Positions 43,390-53,424 are shown, counted from the first letter of the stretch. The stretch: 60,000 bases of DNA from Prorocentrum cordatum (GCA_963575745.1 CAUYUJ010014183.1:428051-488050), one strand, 5' to 3'. Notes: generated by a model not told the origin, from the sequence alone. Numbers and translations are program-made.

Positions 43390-44100
43390 ATGGAGGGACA
43401 GCGGTGGGAACGGTGGTGGTGGGGACAATGGTGCGGGGACAGTGGGACATTGGTGCGGACGGTGGTAGGGACGGCGTTGGTGGGGACACTGGTGAGGGGA
43501 CAGCGGGACAATGGTGGGGACAGTGGAATAGTGGTGGGGACGGTAGTGGTGGGGACAGTGGTGAAGGCGGTGGTGAGGTCAGTGGTGGGGAAGTAGTACA
43601 GTGGGGAAAGTGGTGGGGACAGTGGGGGCACTGGGACAGTGATGGGGACAGCGGGGACGGTGGGACAGCACACTGGGGCAAAGCAGGGACAGTGGGACAG
43701 TGGTGGGCGCAGTGGGGACAGTGGGACAGTTGTTGGGACCGTGGGGAAAGTGGGGAGAGTGGGGCCGTGGTGGGACATTGGTGGGGAGTGGGACAGTGAG
43801 ACACTGGTGGGGGCACTCGTGGGGACAGCGGGAACAATGGTGGGAACAGTGGGGACACTGGGACAATGGTGGGGACGGTGGTGGTGGGGACAGTGGTGCG
43901 GGGACGATGGGAATTTGGTGGAAACAGAGGGACAGAGGAAGGTACAGTGGTTGTGGGAACAATGGCGAGGGCGGTGGCGAGGACGGCGGTGGGACAATGG
44001 GACAGAGGTGCAGTGGGGACAGTGGTGGGGACAGTGGGGACAGTGGTGGGAACTGTGGGACAGCTCAGTGGGACAGCGGCGGGGACAGTGGGACAGTGCC
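43390..44100 (+). repeat. G-rich ~10-bp minisatellite (GTGGGGACAG)n
   Basis: About 70 variable units of GTGGGGACAG/TGGGACAGTG over 710 bases. Closely spaced GGG and GGGG runs on one strand could form G-quadruplexes. Confidence 0.95.
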
Positions 44101-44335
44101 TGAAGGAATTGAGAGTTAGTAACTGTTAGTCGGAGTTATAACTCAGACATAACTCAGTTAGCAAAGCTGGCATGTTGATTTATTTCAGGTAACATGAAGG
44201 GTTGTTCGTACCATTTGCTGGGTTTTGGGACCCCCAATGTCGTTTCCAATTCGATGGTGTGTGTGTGTTTTTGCTGGATGATTCGAAGATGTATTCATTG
44301 ATGTGAAAATGTATGTCTGCATCGCAAACGTGTCG
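44101..44335. other. AT-richer spacer, no gene
   Basis: A short repeat of GTTAGT/ACTCAG at 44,110-44,160; otherwise unremarkable. Confidence 0.5.
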
Positions 44336-45060
44336 CTAGCATTCTAATGTGCGATACTCCACTGGCCAAATGCAAGTGATTGCATCGCCGAGCCGCCTGT
44401 TAATCACAGCGTGCCTTAGCGTGTGCAAAGGAACGAGCACGGGATTATTATATTTGTTTCTGGGGTACCTAGAGTAGTGCTCTGCGCTGTGCACGTGCCG
44501 AGTCTGCAATTCCAAGACGAAGCATAGAAGCCTGGAGGGTGTAGCCTCTGTGTCGCACTCTAAATAGAACCAAACCTGCACGGCTGCATGTCCTGCAGCA
44601 GGTCCCAGCAAACAGATGTCTCCTCTATGGATCGGTCCGTGATTGGTCCACGCCGCGAAGCTCGATGACGCCGATTGCGTTTGCGGACGCAACTCCTGCA
44701 AGACGCTCATGAGCTCCCCGTTGGCCTCTACGCTGAGATGCTGAAATGCTGCATGTCGTAACTGTGCTGCGCCGCGAGCTGCATCATCAATGAGTTTTCG
44801 GGGGTCCTCATGCACAGCTGGTCCTTTCCAAACTTCTTGCAAACTTTGTGCTTCCGCTCGTGGACGAAGCAGTTCAAGGGTCCGAATGTGAAATGCAAGT
44901 CGGCGAGATGAGTTGTCATATGGTGCTTGTGAGCCCAATCTGTCGTCCCGTAGGTACGCTTGCGTAAGTCAAAATGCTCCATCACGGCGCCATCGAGATC
45001 GCGTGCAGTCACGTGTGGGTCGCGGGTGGGTCGCAGGGTCTCCGCCTGTAGCGAATGCAA
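44336..45060 (-). pseudogene. HERKHK-motif protein fragment (repeat-encoded family, function unknown)
   Basis: Two overlapping minus-strand frames read as one protein split near 44,745. The upstream frame has DWAHKHHMTTHLADL and GPLNCFVHERKHKVCKKFG; the downstream frame has HRGDICLLGPAAGHAAVQVW and RNKYNNPVLVPLHTLRHAVI, ending at a stop at 44,336. A KHH...H...HERKHK block is, as I recall, widespread in multicopy dinoflagellate proteins and resembles transposon-derived proteins, but I cannot name the family. The upstream end runs into the 12-bp minisatellite at about 45,015, so only the C-terminal part is present. Confidence 0.5.
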
Positions 45061-45673
45061 AACAAAAACACGCCGCAGGCGCCTAACATTTTGGGTGGGT
45101 CGCGGGGTGGGTCGCGGGTGGGTCGTGGGTGGATCGCGGTGGGTCGCGGGTGGGTCGCGGGTGGGTCGCGGGTGGGCGCGGGGGGGTCGCGGGTGGGTCG
45201 CGGGTAGGTCGCTGGTGGGTCGCGGGTGGGTCGCCGATGCAAGCGAAACCCGCCGCAGGCGCCGAAGTTTTGGTTTGTTCTATGAACGTAGTTTGGCTTG
45301 CGGGTGGGTCGCGGGCTCTTCACCTCCACCTGGAAGGAATTCAAAAACAGCCAGCCGCAAGCGCCGAAAATTTTGACTTGTACACTGAACGCGGTTTGAG
45401 TCGCGGGTGGGTCGCAGGTTCTCCACCTGGAACGAATACAAAAAAACCGCAGGCACCGAAAATGTTGGGTGGGTCGCGGGGTGGGTCGCGGGTGGGTCGC
45501 GGTGGGTCGCGGGTGGGTCGCGGGTGGGTCGCGGGGTGGGTCGCGGGCGGTTCGCGGGGTGGGTCGCGGGTGGGTCGCTGGTGGGTCGCGGTGGGGTCGC
45601 GGGTTGGGTCGCGGGTGGGTCGCGGGGTGGCTCGCGGGTGGGTCGCGGGGTGGGCCGCGGTGGGTCGCAGGTG
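45010..45673 (+). repeat. 12-bp minisatellite (GTGGGTCGCGGG)n, long copy
   Basis: Two blocks (about 45,010-45,240 and 45,400-45,673) of variable 12-bp units, with CCGCAGGCGCC(T/G)AA-containing spacers between. Same unit as 7,636-7,762. Confidence 0.95.
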
Positions 45674-45796
45674 GGACGGCGAAAACAACAAACAACAAAC
45701 AACAAACAACAACAAGAATCCACATCGCGGAATTCCACTTCAGCCACGCACCAGGGACAGTGAATGACCGTTCGGTTCAGCCCCCTCACCCTGACA
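45674..45796 (+). repeat. Tail of the GGGTCGCGGG repeat family
   Basis: (ACAAACA)-rich sequence, then CCACTTCAGCCACGCACCAG, GGACAGTGAATGACCGTTCG and CCCCCTCACCCTGAC. Matches 7,763-7,862 in module order. Confidence 0.75.
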
Positions 45797-45885
45797 TACA
45801 TATGTGTATATATAGATATGTGTGTGTATATATATATGTATATGTGTATATATGTATACATGTGTATATATATAACTAAATGTAT
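45797..45885 (+). repeat. (TA)n/(TG)n microsatellite
   Basis: Alternating ATATGTGTATATATA sequence over about 90 bases. Confidence 0.92.
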
Positions 45886-46245
45886 ACACACGTTCATGTC
45901 TGTATACGGCTAGCGTGCTGCCATCAGGAATGCGTGATGAGGAACGCAAGGGCGCTCCTGGCTACCGCGGGCCGACGGCCTGGGCCACGAGCCGGCTCCC
46001 TCCTCTGAAGCCCTGCCTGCACAGACATCGGTCAAGCCCTACACGACCCCCGCGGGAGACGCCGCTCTGAGCGGCCCGCCTGTGCGGCTGGAACCTCGCG
46101 GCGGCCTCCTGGCCCGCGGGGGGCCCGCCGCCGAGCGCCTCAATCGATGGGGGGGCGCCGGACTGCGCGGGAGGGCCGCGGGAGCGTCTTGGTGCTCAGG
46201 CTCCCCCGCGCACCCCTCGAAAAGTCCACCACTTCCCTCCTCCAC
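45886..46245. other. GC-rich spacer, no gene
   Basis: No recognisable domain. It leads into the TCC array. Confidence 0.5.
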
Positions 46246-46695
46246 CAATTCCTCCTCCTCCTCCTCCTCCTCCTCCTGCTCCTCCTCCTCCTCCTCCTCC
46301 TCCTCTCCTCCTCCTCCTCCTCCTCCTCCTCCTCCTCCTCCTCCTCCTCCTCCTCCTCCTCCTCCTCCTCCTCCTCCTCCTCCTCCCCCTCCTCCTCCTC
46401 CTCTCCTCCTCCTCCTCCTCCTCCTCCTCCACCTCCTGCTCCTTCCAGTACTACTCCCCCTCCTCCCCCTCCCTCGCCCTCCTCCCCATTCTGCTTTTCC
46501 CATTCCTCTTCCTCCTCTCCTCCTCCTCCTCCTCTCCTCCCCCTCCTCCTCCTCCTCCTCCTCGTCCTCCTCCCTCCTCCCCTCCTCCTCCTTCCCCCCC
46601 TCCTCCTCCCCCTCCTCCTCCCCCTCTCCTCCTCCTCCTCCTCCTCCTCCTCCCTCCTCCTCCTCCTCCTCCTCCTCTTCCCTCTCCTCCTCTCC
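46246..46695 (+). repeat. (TCC)n array directly upstream of the spliced leader copy
   Basis: About 450 bases of TCC/CTCC, the longest such array in the window, ending CTCTCCCTGC only a base or so before the DinoSL sequence. Confidence 0.97.
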
Positions 46696-46699
46696 CTGC

Positions 46700-46721
46700 T
46701 CCGTAGCCATTTTGGCTCAAG
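46700..46721 (+). other. Genomic copy of the dinoflagellate spliced leader (DinoSL)
   Basis: 22 bases identical to the conserved DinoSL: a T followed by CCGTAGCCATTTTGGCTCAA and G. In cells the leader is added to mRNA 5' ends by trans-splicing, so a genomic copy fused to an element implies reverse transcription of a trans-spliced RNA. No donor GT or SL RNA gene body follows, so this is not an SL RNA gene. Confidence 0.95.
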
Positions 46722-46730
46722 GCCGTTGAA

Positions 46731-47465
46731 GTGCTGAGCTTGCAGGAGCGTGCTTCAGAGCGACTCGCGCCTGCGAGCCACTGTGTTTTCTTCAAACGCT
46801 CGCCCCGTTTGCCTCTGCGAGAGGCGTATGGGACCCCGCCCGATGTGCTGCCAGACGCCAAGACGCCCCCGTGGGGGTGCCCCGCGTGCGGGCCCTGTGC
46901 TGCCAGCGTGCCAGGCAGGGTGGTCCAGGCTGCCCGCGGCGCAGCAGCCAAGCTGGCTCCCAGCCGCGTGGGGGGCCAGCGCGCGCCATGGGGCGCCTGG
47001 GCCAAGGGGCCGCCGCGGCTCCGTGGCGCTGGCGGCGACGCTCAGGCGAAGCTCATCAAGGAGCTGCAGGACAAGCTGGCGCAGCTCGCGGGGAGCAAGC
47101 CGCAGTGGAAGCCTGCGGAGTCTTCCACGAGCGACAAAAAGTTGTCGTTTGCCCAGGTGGTGCAAGTTCTCAAGCGTGAGGGGCTGGCCACCGAGTCGAT
47201 CGAGGAGGCTGAGGAGGAGGAGGAGGAGGCTAGGCTGGCCGCCCCCAAGGCCGCCATCGGCTCGGACGGCGAGGTGAAGGTCGAGAACCTACGGACGAAG
47301 CTGGCCAAGCTGGAATCCAAGGCCTCGACGCTCCAGCAGCAGCGCCAGGACCTGGAGAAGGATATCGAGGAGGTCACTGAGCTGCTCTCCACATGCAAGA
47401 CCGACCTCGACAAAACCGAGGAGACGCTGTTACGACCTGCTCAGGGCAGTCTCCGCGGCCCTTGA
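46731..47465 (+). pseudogene. LINE C ORF1-like region
   Basis: PPWGCPACGPCAASVPGRVV recalls the W-x-C-x2-C zinc ribbon at the N-terminus of dinoflagellate LINEs but has lost the second Cys pair. PWGAWAKGPPRL follows. From about 47,040 helical segments (KLIKELQDKLAQLAG; LRTKLAKLESKASTLQQQRQ; EEVTELLSTCKTDLDKTEE) predict a coiled coil. The frame ends at TGA 47,463. The frame shown opens at a GTG and no ATG in this frame precedes the finger. Confidence 0.6.
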
Positions 47466-47844
47466 CAGCAGCGTGGCGCAGCCCCAAGAGGGGCTCGCAG
47501 CCTTGGCCACCCCGCACCGCCTCCAGGCTGCATCGGCCGAGGCCAGGAGGGCCGAAGCACGGCCCCAGCCCCCTGCGGATGCTCCTCCTGCTGCCGCTGC
47601 TGGTGCTGCAGGCAGCCGCGCAGAGGACCTGCCGGCTCTCGACGGCGACGGAGACGACATCGGCATGGACCTCCTCGACGGAGACGACTATGCTGAGCGC
47701 CAGGCGGCCTTCAAGTCAGCTGCAGAAGCTCTCAAAACCGCCAAAGGAGGAGACGACGCCAGTGTGCTGAAGGCCGCCAAGAGAAAGTTCAGAGAGGCCG
47801 CCGCTGCGGCGGGAGTCAAACGTGCTCGGCGGACTCAGGCTTAG
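47420..47844 (+). pseudogene. LINE C Ala-rich segment between ORF1-like region and endonuclease
   Basis: A second frame reads RAVSAALDSSVAQPQEG, a Pro/Ala-rich stretch, an acidic patch (DLPALDGDGDDIGMDLLDG), then a basic helix (LKAAKRKFREAAAAAGVKR). It continues the protein after a frameshift near 47,425. The basic end could bind nucleic acid. Confidence 0.45.
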
Positions 47845-49201
47845 CACGCTGGAGCCAGCAGCGTCGCAGCTGGTGTCGGCGAACAGCATCTTCTGGGACT
47901 ACAACGTCGCGGACGCCGAGCAGTCCTTGGGCTTCGACGCACCAGCCCTGCAGCCTCGGTCGCTGGCGTCGCTGGCAAACTTGTTGGATGCACCTGCGCG
48001 CGGGAACCGTCGGGCTGACCCATGCGGAGAGGCCAGCGCCGAGCTGGGCCATGCGGAGTGGCCTGCGCTTGGAGAAGCCAGTGTGGGCGTTGGCCCGAAG
48101 GGCAGAAGGGGGCAGGGATTCAGCCCCTGGTCGTCGCGCCCCTCTGTCCGCGTGCACTTCGAGGGCAAGTTCGCCTCTTGCGTCGGGAGCGGCTCCCTCG
48201 ACGCGACCGTCGCCGCTAGCATCCACGAGTGGGTCGGCGGGGCCCCCAGGTTCGGGTGCCACGGGTGGACCTACGGAGCCTTCCTCCTCAGTGACCGCGG
48301 GGAGAACTCAGAGGCCCTCGACTCCACTGCCACAAGGGCTTCGGCGAGGCCGTCTACTTCGATGAGGGCGCGTGGATCGTCGGAGCCGCATGATCCGAGC
48401 TCGCGCTCGGCAGGGCCATTGGCGTCGAGCGCTGTCGGCCCTCTCTCCTCCCCACGATTGCTCGATGCAGCTCAGGGAATACCGCGTCAGGACCAGCCAG
48501 CTCGTGGAGCTGGCCGCCCTCCTCGGCATGCATCTGAACCACGGCCGTCTCGGTCTTCTCCCAAGGCGGAGGAATGCATGAGCTCAGAGAGTAAAGAGTG
48601 TGATGTGCACATGCTGGATATGAAAGTGAACGCTTGGAGCACGGGTGAGAACGTTTTCGAATGGGCGTTGGATCCAGGGCTGGGGAACATTGCCCCTCCT
48701 CACGTTGTGATGTGCCAGGAGACTCGAATCAAGTCCGAGAATAAGGCGATCTCTGCGCGTGGGTGGTGCAATCGCCATAACATGGTCGCGTCGCTCAGTT
48801 TGGCTCATAGCACTGGCCTTGGACCCCTTCAGAGCTCGGCTGGGACATCGATCGCTGTCGTCAATAACTTAGCCTCAGCACCGATCGATAGCGGGCTCTT
48901 CGCCTCGCGTTCGAGCGGGGTGCGTGGCAAGGTCGTGAACATGGGAGCCCCAGGGGACATATTCTTCGCCACTGGACAGGAGCTGGCAGGGCCCAGCGCT
49001 CACGTGCTCAACGTTGTAGGCGAGTACCTCCTAGGGAAAGCTCGTCCATGGGTCCTGCAGGCAGATTTTAACTTCGCGCCAGAGCAGCTGCAGGAAAGAG
49101 GTTGGCTCCAGACCGTGCGTGGCACCGTCGTAACGCCATCCGCTCCCACGTGCTCGCGCGCACCAGGGGGGACGGCGGTGCTGGAAGTAGGGGGCCCTTA
49201 A
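47822..49201 (+). pseudogene. LINE C endonuclease (EEP fold), N-terminal and central part
   Basis: The first 250 codons are low-complexity linker. From about 48,610, DMKVNAWSTGENVFEWAL starts the fold. PPHVVMCQETRIKSE carries the QE motif, SSAGTSIAVVNNL the GGxxI strand, and RPWVLQADFNFAPEQLQ the A/G-D-x-N motif followed by the usual PEQL-x5-W. The frame shifts near 49,200. Confidence 0.7.
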
Positions 49202-49282
49202 GGGCCAGACCACGACGCTGCTGGTCACTGGATCCAGGCGGAGCAGGAGCAGGAAAACGGTAACGGGGGCCAGTCTGGATGG

Positions 49283-49714
49283 ATGTTGGACTTGCTTGTA
49301 GTGGTCGACGGTTTGGCCTCGAGGGTCCAGGGGGGCTCGGTGCTCTACGGGGCGCCGTTGTTCCCGCACTCCCCAATTCTCCTGGAGATGTCGAAGGTGT
49401 CGCACATGGCGACAGTCTTACAGCAGGTCAGGTTCAAGGCCTTCCCCATGGGTATGATAGGGCCACAGAAGGAGCCTCCGGAGTACGCTCGGCCTTGGGA
49501 TGCTGGAGATACCCAGGCCATTTCTCTTGAGGTGATGGTGCAGGAGTGGTTCGAGTGCTCAGAAAAACTGGCTTCAAGAAGTCCATGGGCCCGGAGGCTC
49601 TACGCCCGGATTTGCCGGGCGGGGGCGGGGGTCCAAGACCAAGCGGGACCCCTCGAAGTGGTCTCGGAAGAGATCAAAGAAGCAGGTTCAGTGCACAGAC
49701 GGCTGCCTGGATAG
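49283..49714 (+). pseudogene. LINE C endonuclease C-terminus and linker
   Basis: MLDLLVVVDGLASRVQG matches the IDxFLV strand, and PLFPHSPILLEMS the final S/P-H-x-P motif with the catalytic His. The rest (RFKAFPMGMIGPQKEPPEYA) fits the linker that leads to the RT in such LINEs. Confidence 0.65.
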
Positions 49715-50280
49715 CGTTCTTGGGTCTCGCCCGTCGCTGTCAGACAACTGTCCGAGGTAGCCTTGGGCGCTCTGGCAGGTCGCTCCTCGCCAGGTCCGAG
49801 CTCTTCTCCCTCTTGGTGGTTCTAAGCACTACTGAACGCAGTGTGCAGCACGTTCAGTGACTACCTCCCTGTCGTGAGCAACTGTCGGGGAAGCCCGAAG
49901 CAGATGTTGAGGAATAGGAGTTCGATGCTGGATGTGTGAAGATGTATTTGGGGTAGGCTGGAGGCCGCGCAGGCCAGGTGGAGATTCGACGGACGAAACC
50001 TCACCCGCCCCATGCCCAGGTACGAGATATGCAACTGTCGATGGTCAAGGGCCTTTGGAAACGAGCTGCGACAAGCTGTGACAATGAAGGTGCCACACGA
50101 AGCCGGGTTCCTTCCGATGAAGCTGCGAGGGCCCACCAGGCTTATAAGTCGAAAGAACAAGTTCTGTTGCGATTGCTGGGTGTCAATCGAGAAGTGTTTC
50201 TAACTTGCGAACGGAGCCTGGGCACACGCGAACGGTTCACTCAGGTTCGGAAGGCCTCTGGAGCTTCCTCGTAGCAGGCC
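49715..50280 (+). pseudogene. Possible LINE C linker remnant
   Basis: Open frames with weak protein character (VLLRLLGVNREVFLTC at about 50,160-50,207). No RT motif. The end of LINE C is placed here only because the coding impression stops. Confidence 0.3.
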
Positions 50281-50775
50281 CGAGTGAGGCGGCTGCTCGC
50301 GGCAAGCAACGATGTTTTGGAAAAGAACACCCTCTTTAAATACAGAATGCGCCATCAGTCCTCCCGTAAGGTGGGGGGCACTAAGGGACTTCTGGCAAGA
50401 AGCGTGAATTCTTCGTTCCTTCTTCTCTCACGCCGCGTGGGAAGACGGGCCTGACGACCCGCAGGGGAGACTCCCCGAGCCGCCCGTCGTCGTCGGCGAG
50501 CTGCAAGAGAAACGGGGGCCCCTTGACCGCCCGCTTTTCCCTGCTGCGCATGCATCTCGCTCCTGCTGTTCCGAGAGGCATGCTCTATTGTACCACGTGT
50601 GGATCCTCTTGCGTGTGACAGCCCTCGGAAATTGCAGCACCAGTGCTGCCCCCCGGCTGCCACGGGGCGTGACATGTTGTCCAAGTGATCTCTTCCGCCA
50701 TGTCAGGGACGCCTGTCCACGTTCGAACTTCGTTTCTGCCAATCCGCATGCCCACCGTAACCGTAGCTGTAACTC
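50281..50775. other. No gene seen
   Basis: GC-rich mixed sequence between LINE C and a TCC array. Confidence 0.5.
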
Positions 50776-50945
50776 CACCTCCTCCCCCTCCTCCTCCTCC
50801 TGCTCCTTCTCCTCCTCCTACTTCTCCTCCTCCTCCTCCTCCCCCCCCCCTCCTCCTCCTCCTCCTCCTCCTCCTCCTCCTCCTCCTCCTCCTCCTCCTC
50901 CTCCTCCTCCTCCTCCTCCTCCTCCTACTCCTCCCCCGCCTCCTC
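50776..50945 (+). repeat. (TCC)n array
   Basis: Near-pure TCC over about 170 bases with one C-run at 50,841-50,850. Confidence 0.97.
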
Positions 50946-51104
50946 CTCGTCCCTCCAGGGGCGGGCGGGCGAAGCGGCGGCGCGGCGGCGCTCGGCCAGC
51001 GGTCCCAGATTTCTCCGACGATGCGATCTTCTCGTGCCCGGAGGAACAGGTAGGGGGCGGAGTGGAGGCCTCCCAGATGATGTCGGAGTAGATGGCGTCG
51101 GAGG

Positions 51105-51255
51105 GACGCACCGCATCGCCAATACATCGTCGATGCATCGGCGATGCTTCTGCGAAGTCGGCACTGCATCGGCGACGTCGGCGCGAAGAAACTCGGGCCC
51201 CTTATCGAGCCGCATCGCCCATGCATCGGAGATGCGGCGTGATCCTCCGACCCCA
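51105..51255. repeat. GATGCATC palindromic module, copy 2
   Basis: ATCGTCGATGCATCGGCGAT and CGCATCGCCCATGCATCGG end in TGATCCTCCGACCCCATC. Matches 31,510-31,680. The neighbouring GGCCTCCCAGATGA and TCC array also match the 31.9-kb GGA array when read in reverse. Confidence 0.85.
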
Positions 51256-52750
51256 TCTACTCTGACCTCATCTGGGAGGCCCAGAGAGACTAGGAGAGGC
51301 GGGCTCAGTCAGCATCGAATCGAAAGTGCTCGTGAGACGTCTGCACTTGGAGCTCGCACCTAAATTCACACTTGCACCTGCCATTTTTCCGACAGCCCCG
51401 TCAGGCGAATTCGAAGCCACCAGTCCTTCGACTCCCCACTATGAAGGACGGGGAGGGGACTTGGGGCGGGAGGGCTGCGGAAGAAGAGCATCGGACTCGA
51501 ATCGAGTCGAGCAGGACGGCGTCGATGTCGACCCGGATCGACCGAATCGAAATGGACCCCAGGGGTGGGCGAGCGAGGCGGCAGCGCGGCGCGGCGGGCG
51601 GGCGGCGATCGCAGATCGCCAACGATATGCTTCTTTCGACGCGGCCTTCAAGAACTGTTTGCGGTCCCCCAGGGCCATCAAAACGGAACCCGGGATGCAG
51701 AAACTACCCCCAAGCCAACCAAGGAGGCGCTAGGGCCGCCGATTGAAACAAATTGCACCAGCGGGTGCCTGGAAAAACCTCGGCTCGGCGGCGCGTGGTG
51801 CGGCGGGGGGGGTAGCGACCTCCTGTCGCTGCGAAAAAAAACACGGCAAAGAGCTGCTGGCCGTTTTCGGCGTCTGGAGGCGCTCACCGGGCCCAGGGGA
51901 CAGACAAACATTGCTCGAGATGGAAAATAAGTTTCCAGGGAAACGTGCGAGACAATCTGGAACCCCCTTTGCGAGAAACTGGAGGGGATGCTGGGAGGGA
52001 GGGGGGGGGTGCGACGGGGAGGAGAGTGGAGGAGGGGCAGGGGGCCGAGAGGGGGGGGGGCCACACGCCCCTGGCGCGCGGGGCATGCCAGTGCCACCAC
52101 AAGGGGGGCCAACGCCGATCCACGACACCCGCCCGGACACCAGAAAGAGCATGTTTGTACAATTTTTGCCTGTTTGTTTCACCGGTTCTCATTTGGAAGG
52201 AGCGATCGGGGGGGACTGGCTTAGGGAGGAAACGTGGACTCGGAATCGGCAATCATCGCCGATAGATCGGCGATACGCCCTGGATGGCAGAACCGCACGC
52301 TGGCCCCATGCCCCGATTGGCGATGAATGAACGACTAACAGTCAGCGCTCCCGCAGCTGGGTCAATGCCCCCCTGTCGTTGCCCAACTGCGCCCCAACGG
52401 CCACCCTTGCAAAAGGTCATTTGGCTTCCGGGTCATTACTCGGGTCTGCGGCGGCCGTTCGGGACGCATGGGGCGCCCACAGCACTCTCTCGGCGCGGCG
52501 CAGCTGCTGGAACGCATCCCGACGCTGGAAAGCCGACAGGAACCGATCAAAACACCCGGAAGCCTGGATCCTGGAACCTCGAAGCCCCTGTCGTTGCTCC
52601 CCTCCTCCTGCTCCTCCTCCTCCTCCTGTTTCTCGGTTTCTCGGATGTGATGCAAGTCGCGCAAGCTCAGCCGGCACCAAAGCAAAGCGGAGAAGAGCGG
52701 GGGAGGCCAGGCAGGTCCTCGTAACCCTCCCCGTCCTGGCGCCCTGCTCC
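51256..52750. other. No gene seen over about 1.5 kb
   Basis: Includes a GATCGG/TCGAATCGAGTCG patch (51,490-51,550) and G-runs at 51,999-52,060. 52,250-52,275 repeats CGCCGATAGATCGGCGATAC. No coding domain. Confidence 0.5.
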
Positions 52751-52767
52751 TCCTCCCTATTCTTCCC

Positions 52768-52825
52768 TATTCCTCCTCCTCCTCCTCCTCCGCCTCCTCC
52801 GCCTCCTCCGCCTCCTACTCCTCCT
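52768..52825 (+). repeat. (TCC)n / (CCG)n short array
   Basis: TCC run merging into three CCGCCTCCT units. Confidence 0.9.
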
Positions 52826-53320
52826 CGCACATAGCTCTAAATGATGTCCAACATTTACACATGAACCTAAGCCATTTGCTGGACCAGCTGCGCTCTGGCA
52901 GCTCTCGGGTAGGGCACAAGATCACCCACCTCACGTGCTGGGGCGATCTTCACCGCATTGTACATATAGAATGTCAACACTACCCTCTGCACAGCCATCG
53001 TCCTCTCCTTATCCAACTGAGCACGGGCGAGAGCCAGGCGGCGATCTAGATCATGCTCCATGGGTGCATCTGGATGTCAAATCCTGTGCACCTCAGCCCA
53101 GAGAGCAGGGCACGACAGGTAGTGTCTCATCGAGTCCAACTGTCCTGGGCACAAAAACTTGCATGTGCAGTCTCGATGGCATACCCTCTGCTCCGTCGTC
53201 CACACACCCACCACAGTTTGCCATGCTGGGGGCATGGAACGGGCAGAGGAAGGTCTACTGCCCTCTTACACATACCTTTCACTATCGTCGACTGCAAGTC
53301 GTCGACCAACATCCCCTCCC
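52826..53320. other. No gene seen
   Basis: Mixed sequence of moderate GC. No domain in any frame. Confidence 0.5.
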
Positions 53321-53321
53321 C

Positions 53322-53424
53322 CTCCTCCTCCTCCTCATCCTCCTCCTCCTCCTCCTCCTCCTCCTCCTCCTCCTCCTCCTTCTCCTCGTCCTCGTCCTCG
53401 TCCTCGTCCTCCTCCTCCTCCTTC
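53322..53424 (+). repeat. (TCC)n array
   Basis: TCC run with four GTCCTC units near its end. Confidence 0.96.

Larger units (their letters stand above)
46700..50280 (+). mobile_element. LINE C: spliced-leader-tagged LINE copy lacking RT
   Basis: Starts with the DinoSL, then an ORF1-like region with a degenerate W-x-C-x2-C finger and coiled coil (46,731-47,465), an Ala-rich segment (47,420-47,844), an EEP endonuclease (about 48,590-49,400) and a linker to about 49,714, after which coding signal fades. No RT motifs follow. LINE copies are normally 5'-truncated; this one has its 5' end and lacks the 3' part, so the RT part was probably deleted or is too decayed to see. Frameshifts separate the pieces. 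Confidence 0.75.

Noticed and set aside
43390-44100. Coding of Trp/Gly-rich repeats on the plus strand
   Set aside because: All plus-strand frames are open simply because the unit lacks T-starting stops; composition is implausible.
46700-46721. An SL RNA gene
   Set aside because: No GT donor follows the leader and there is no short transcript body; LINE sequence follows directly.
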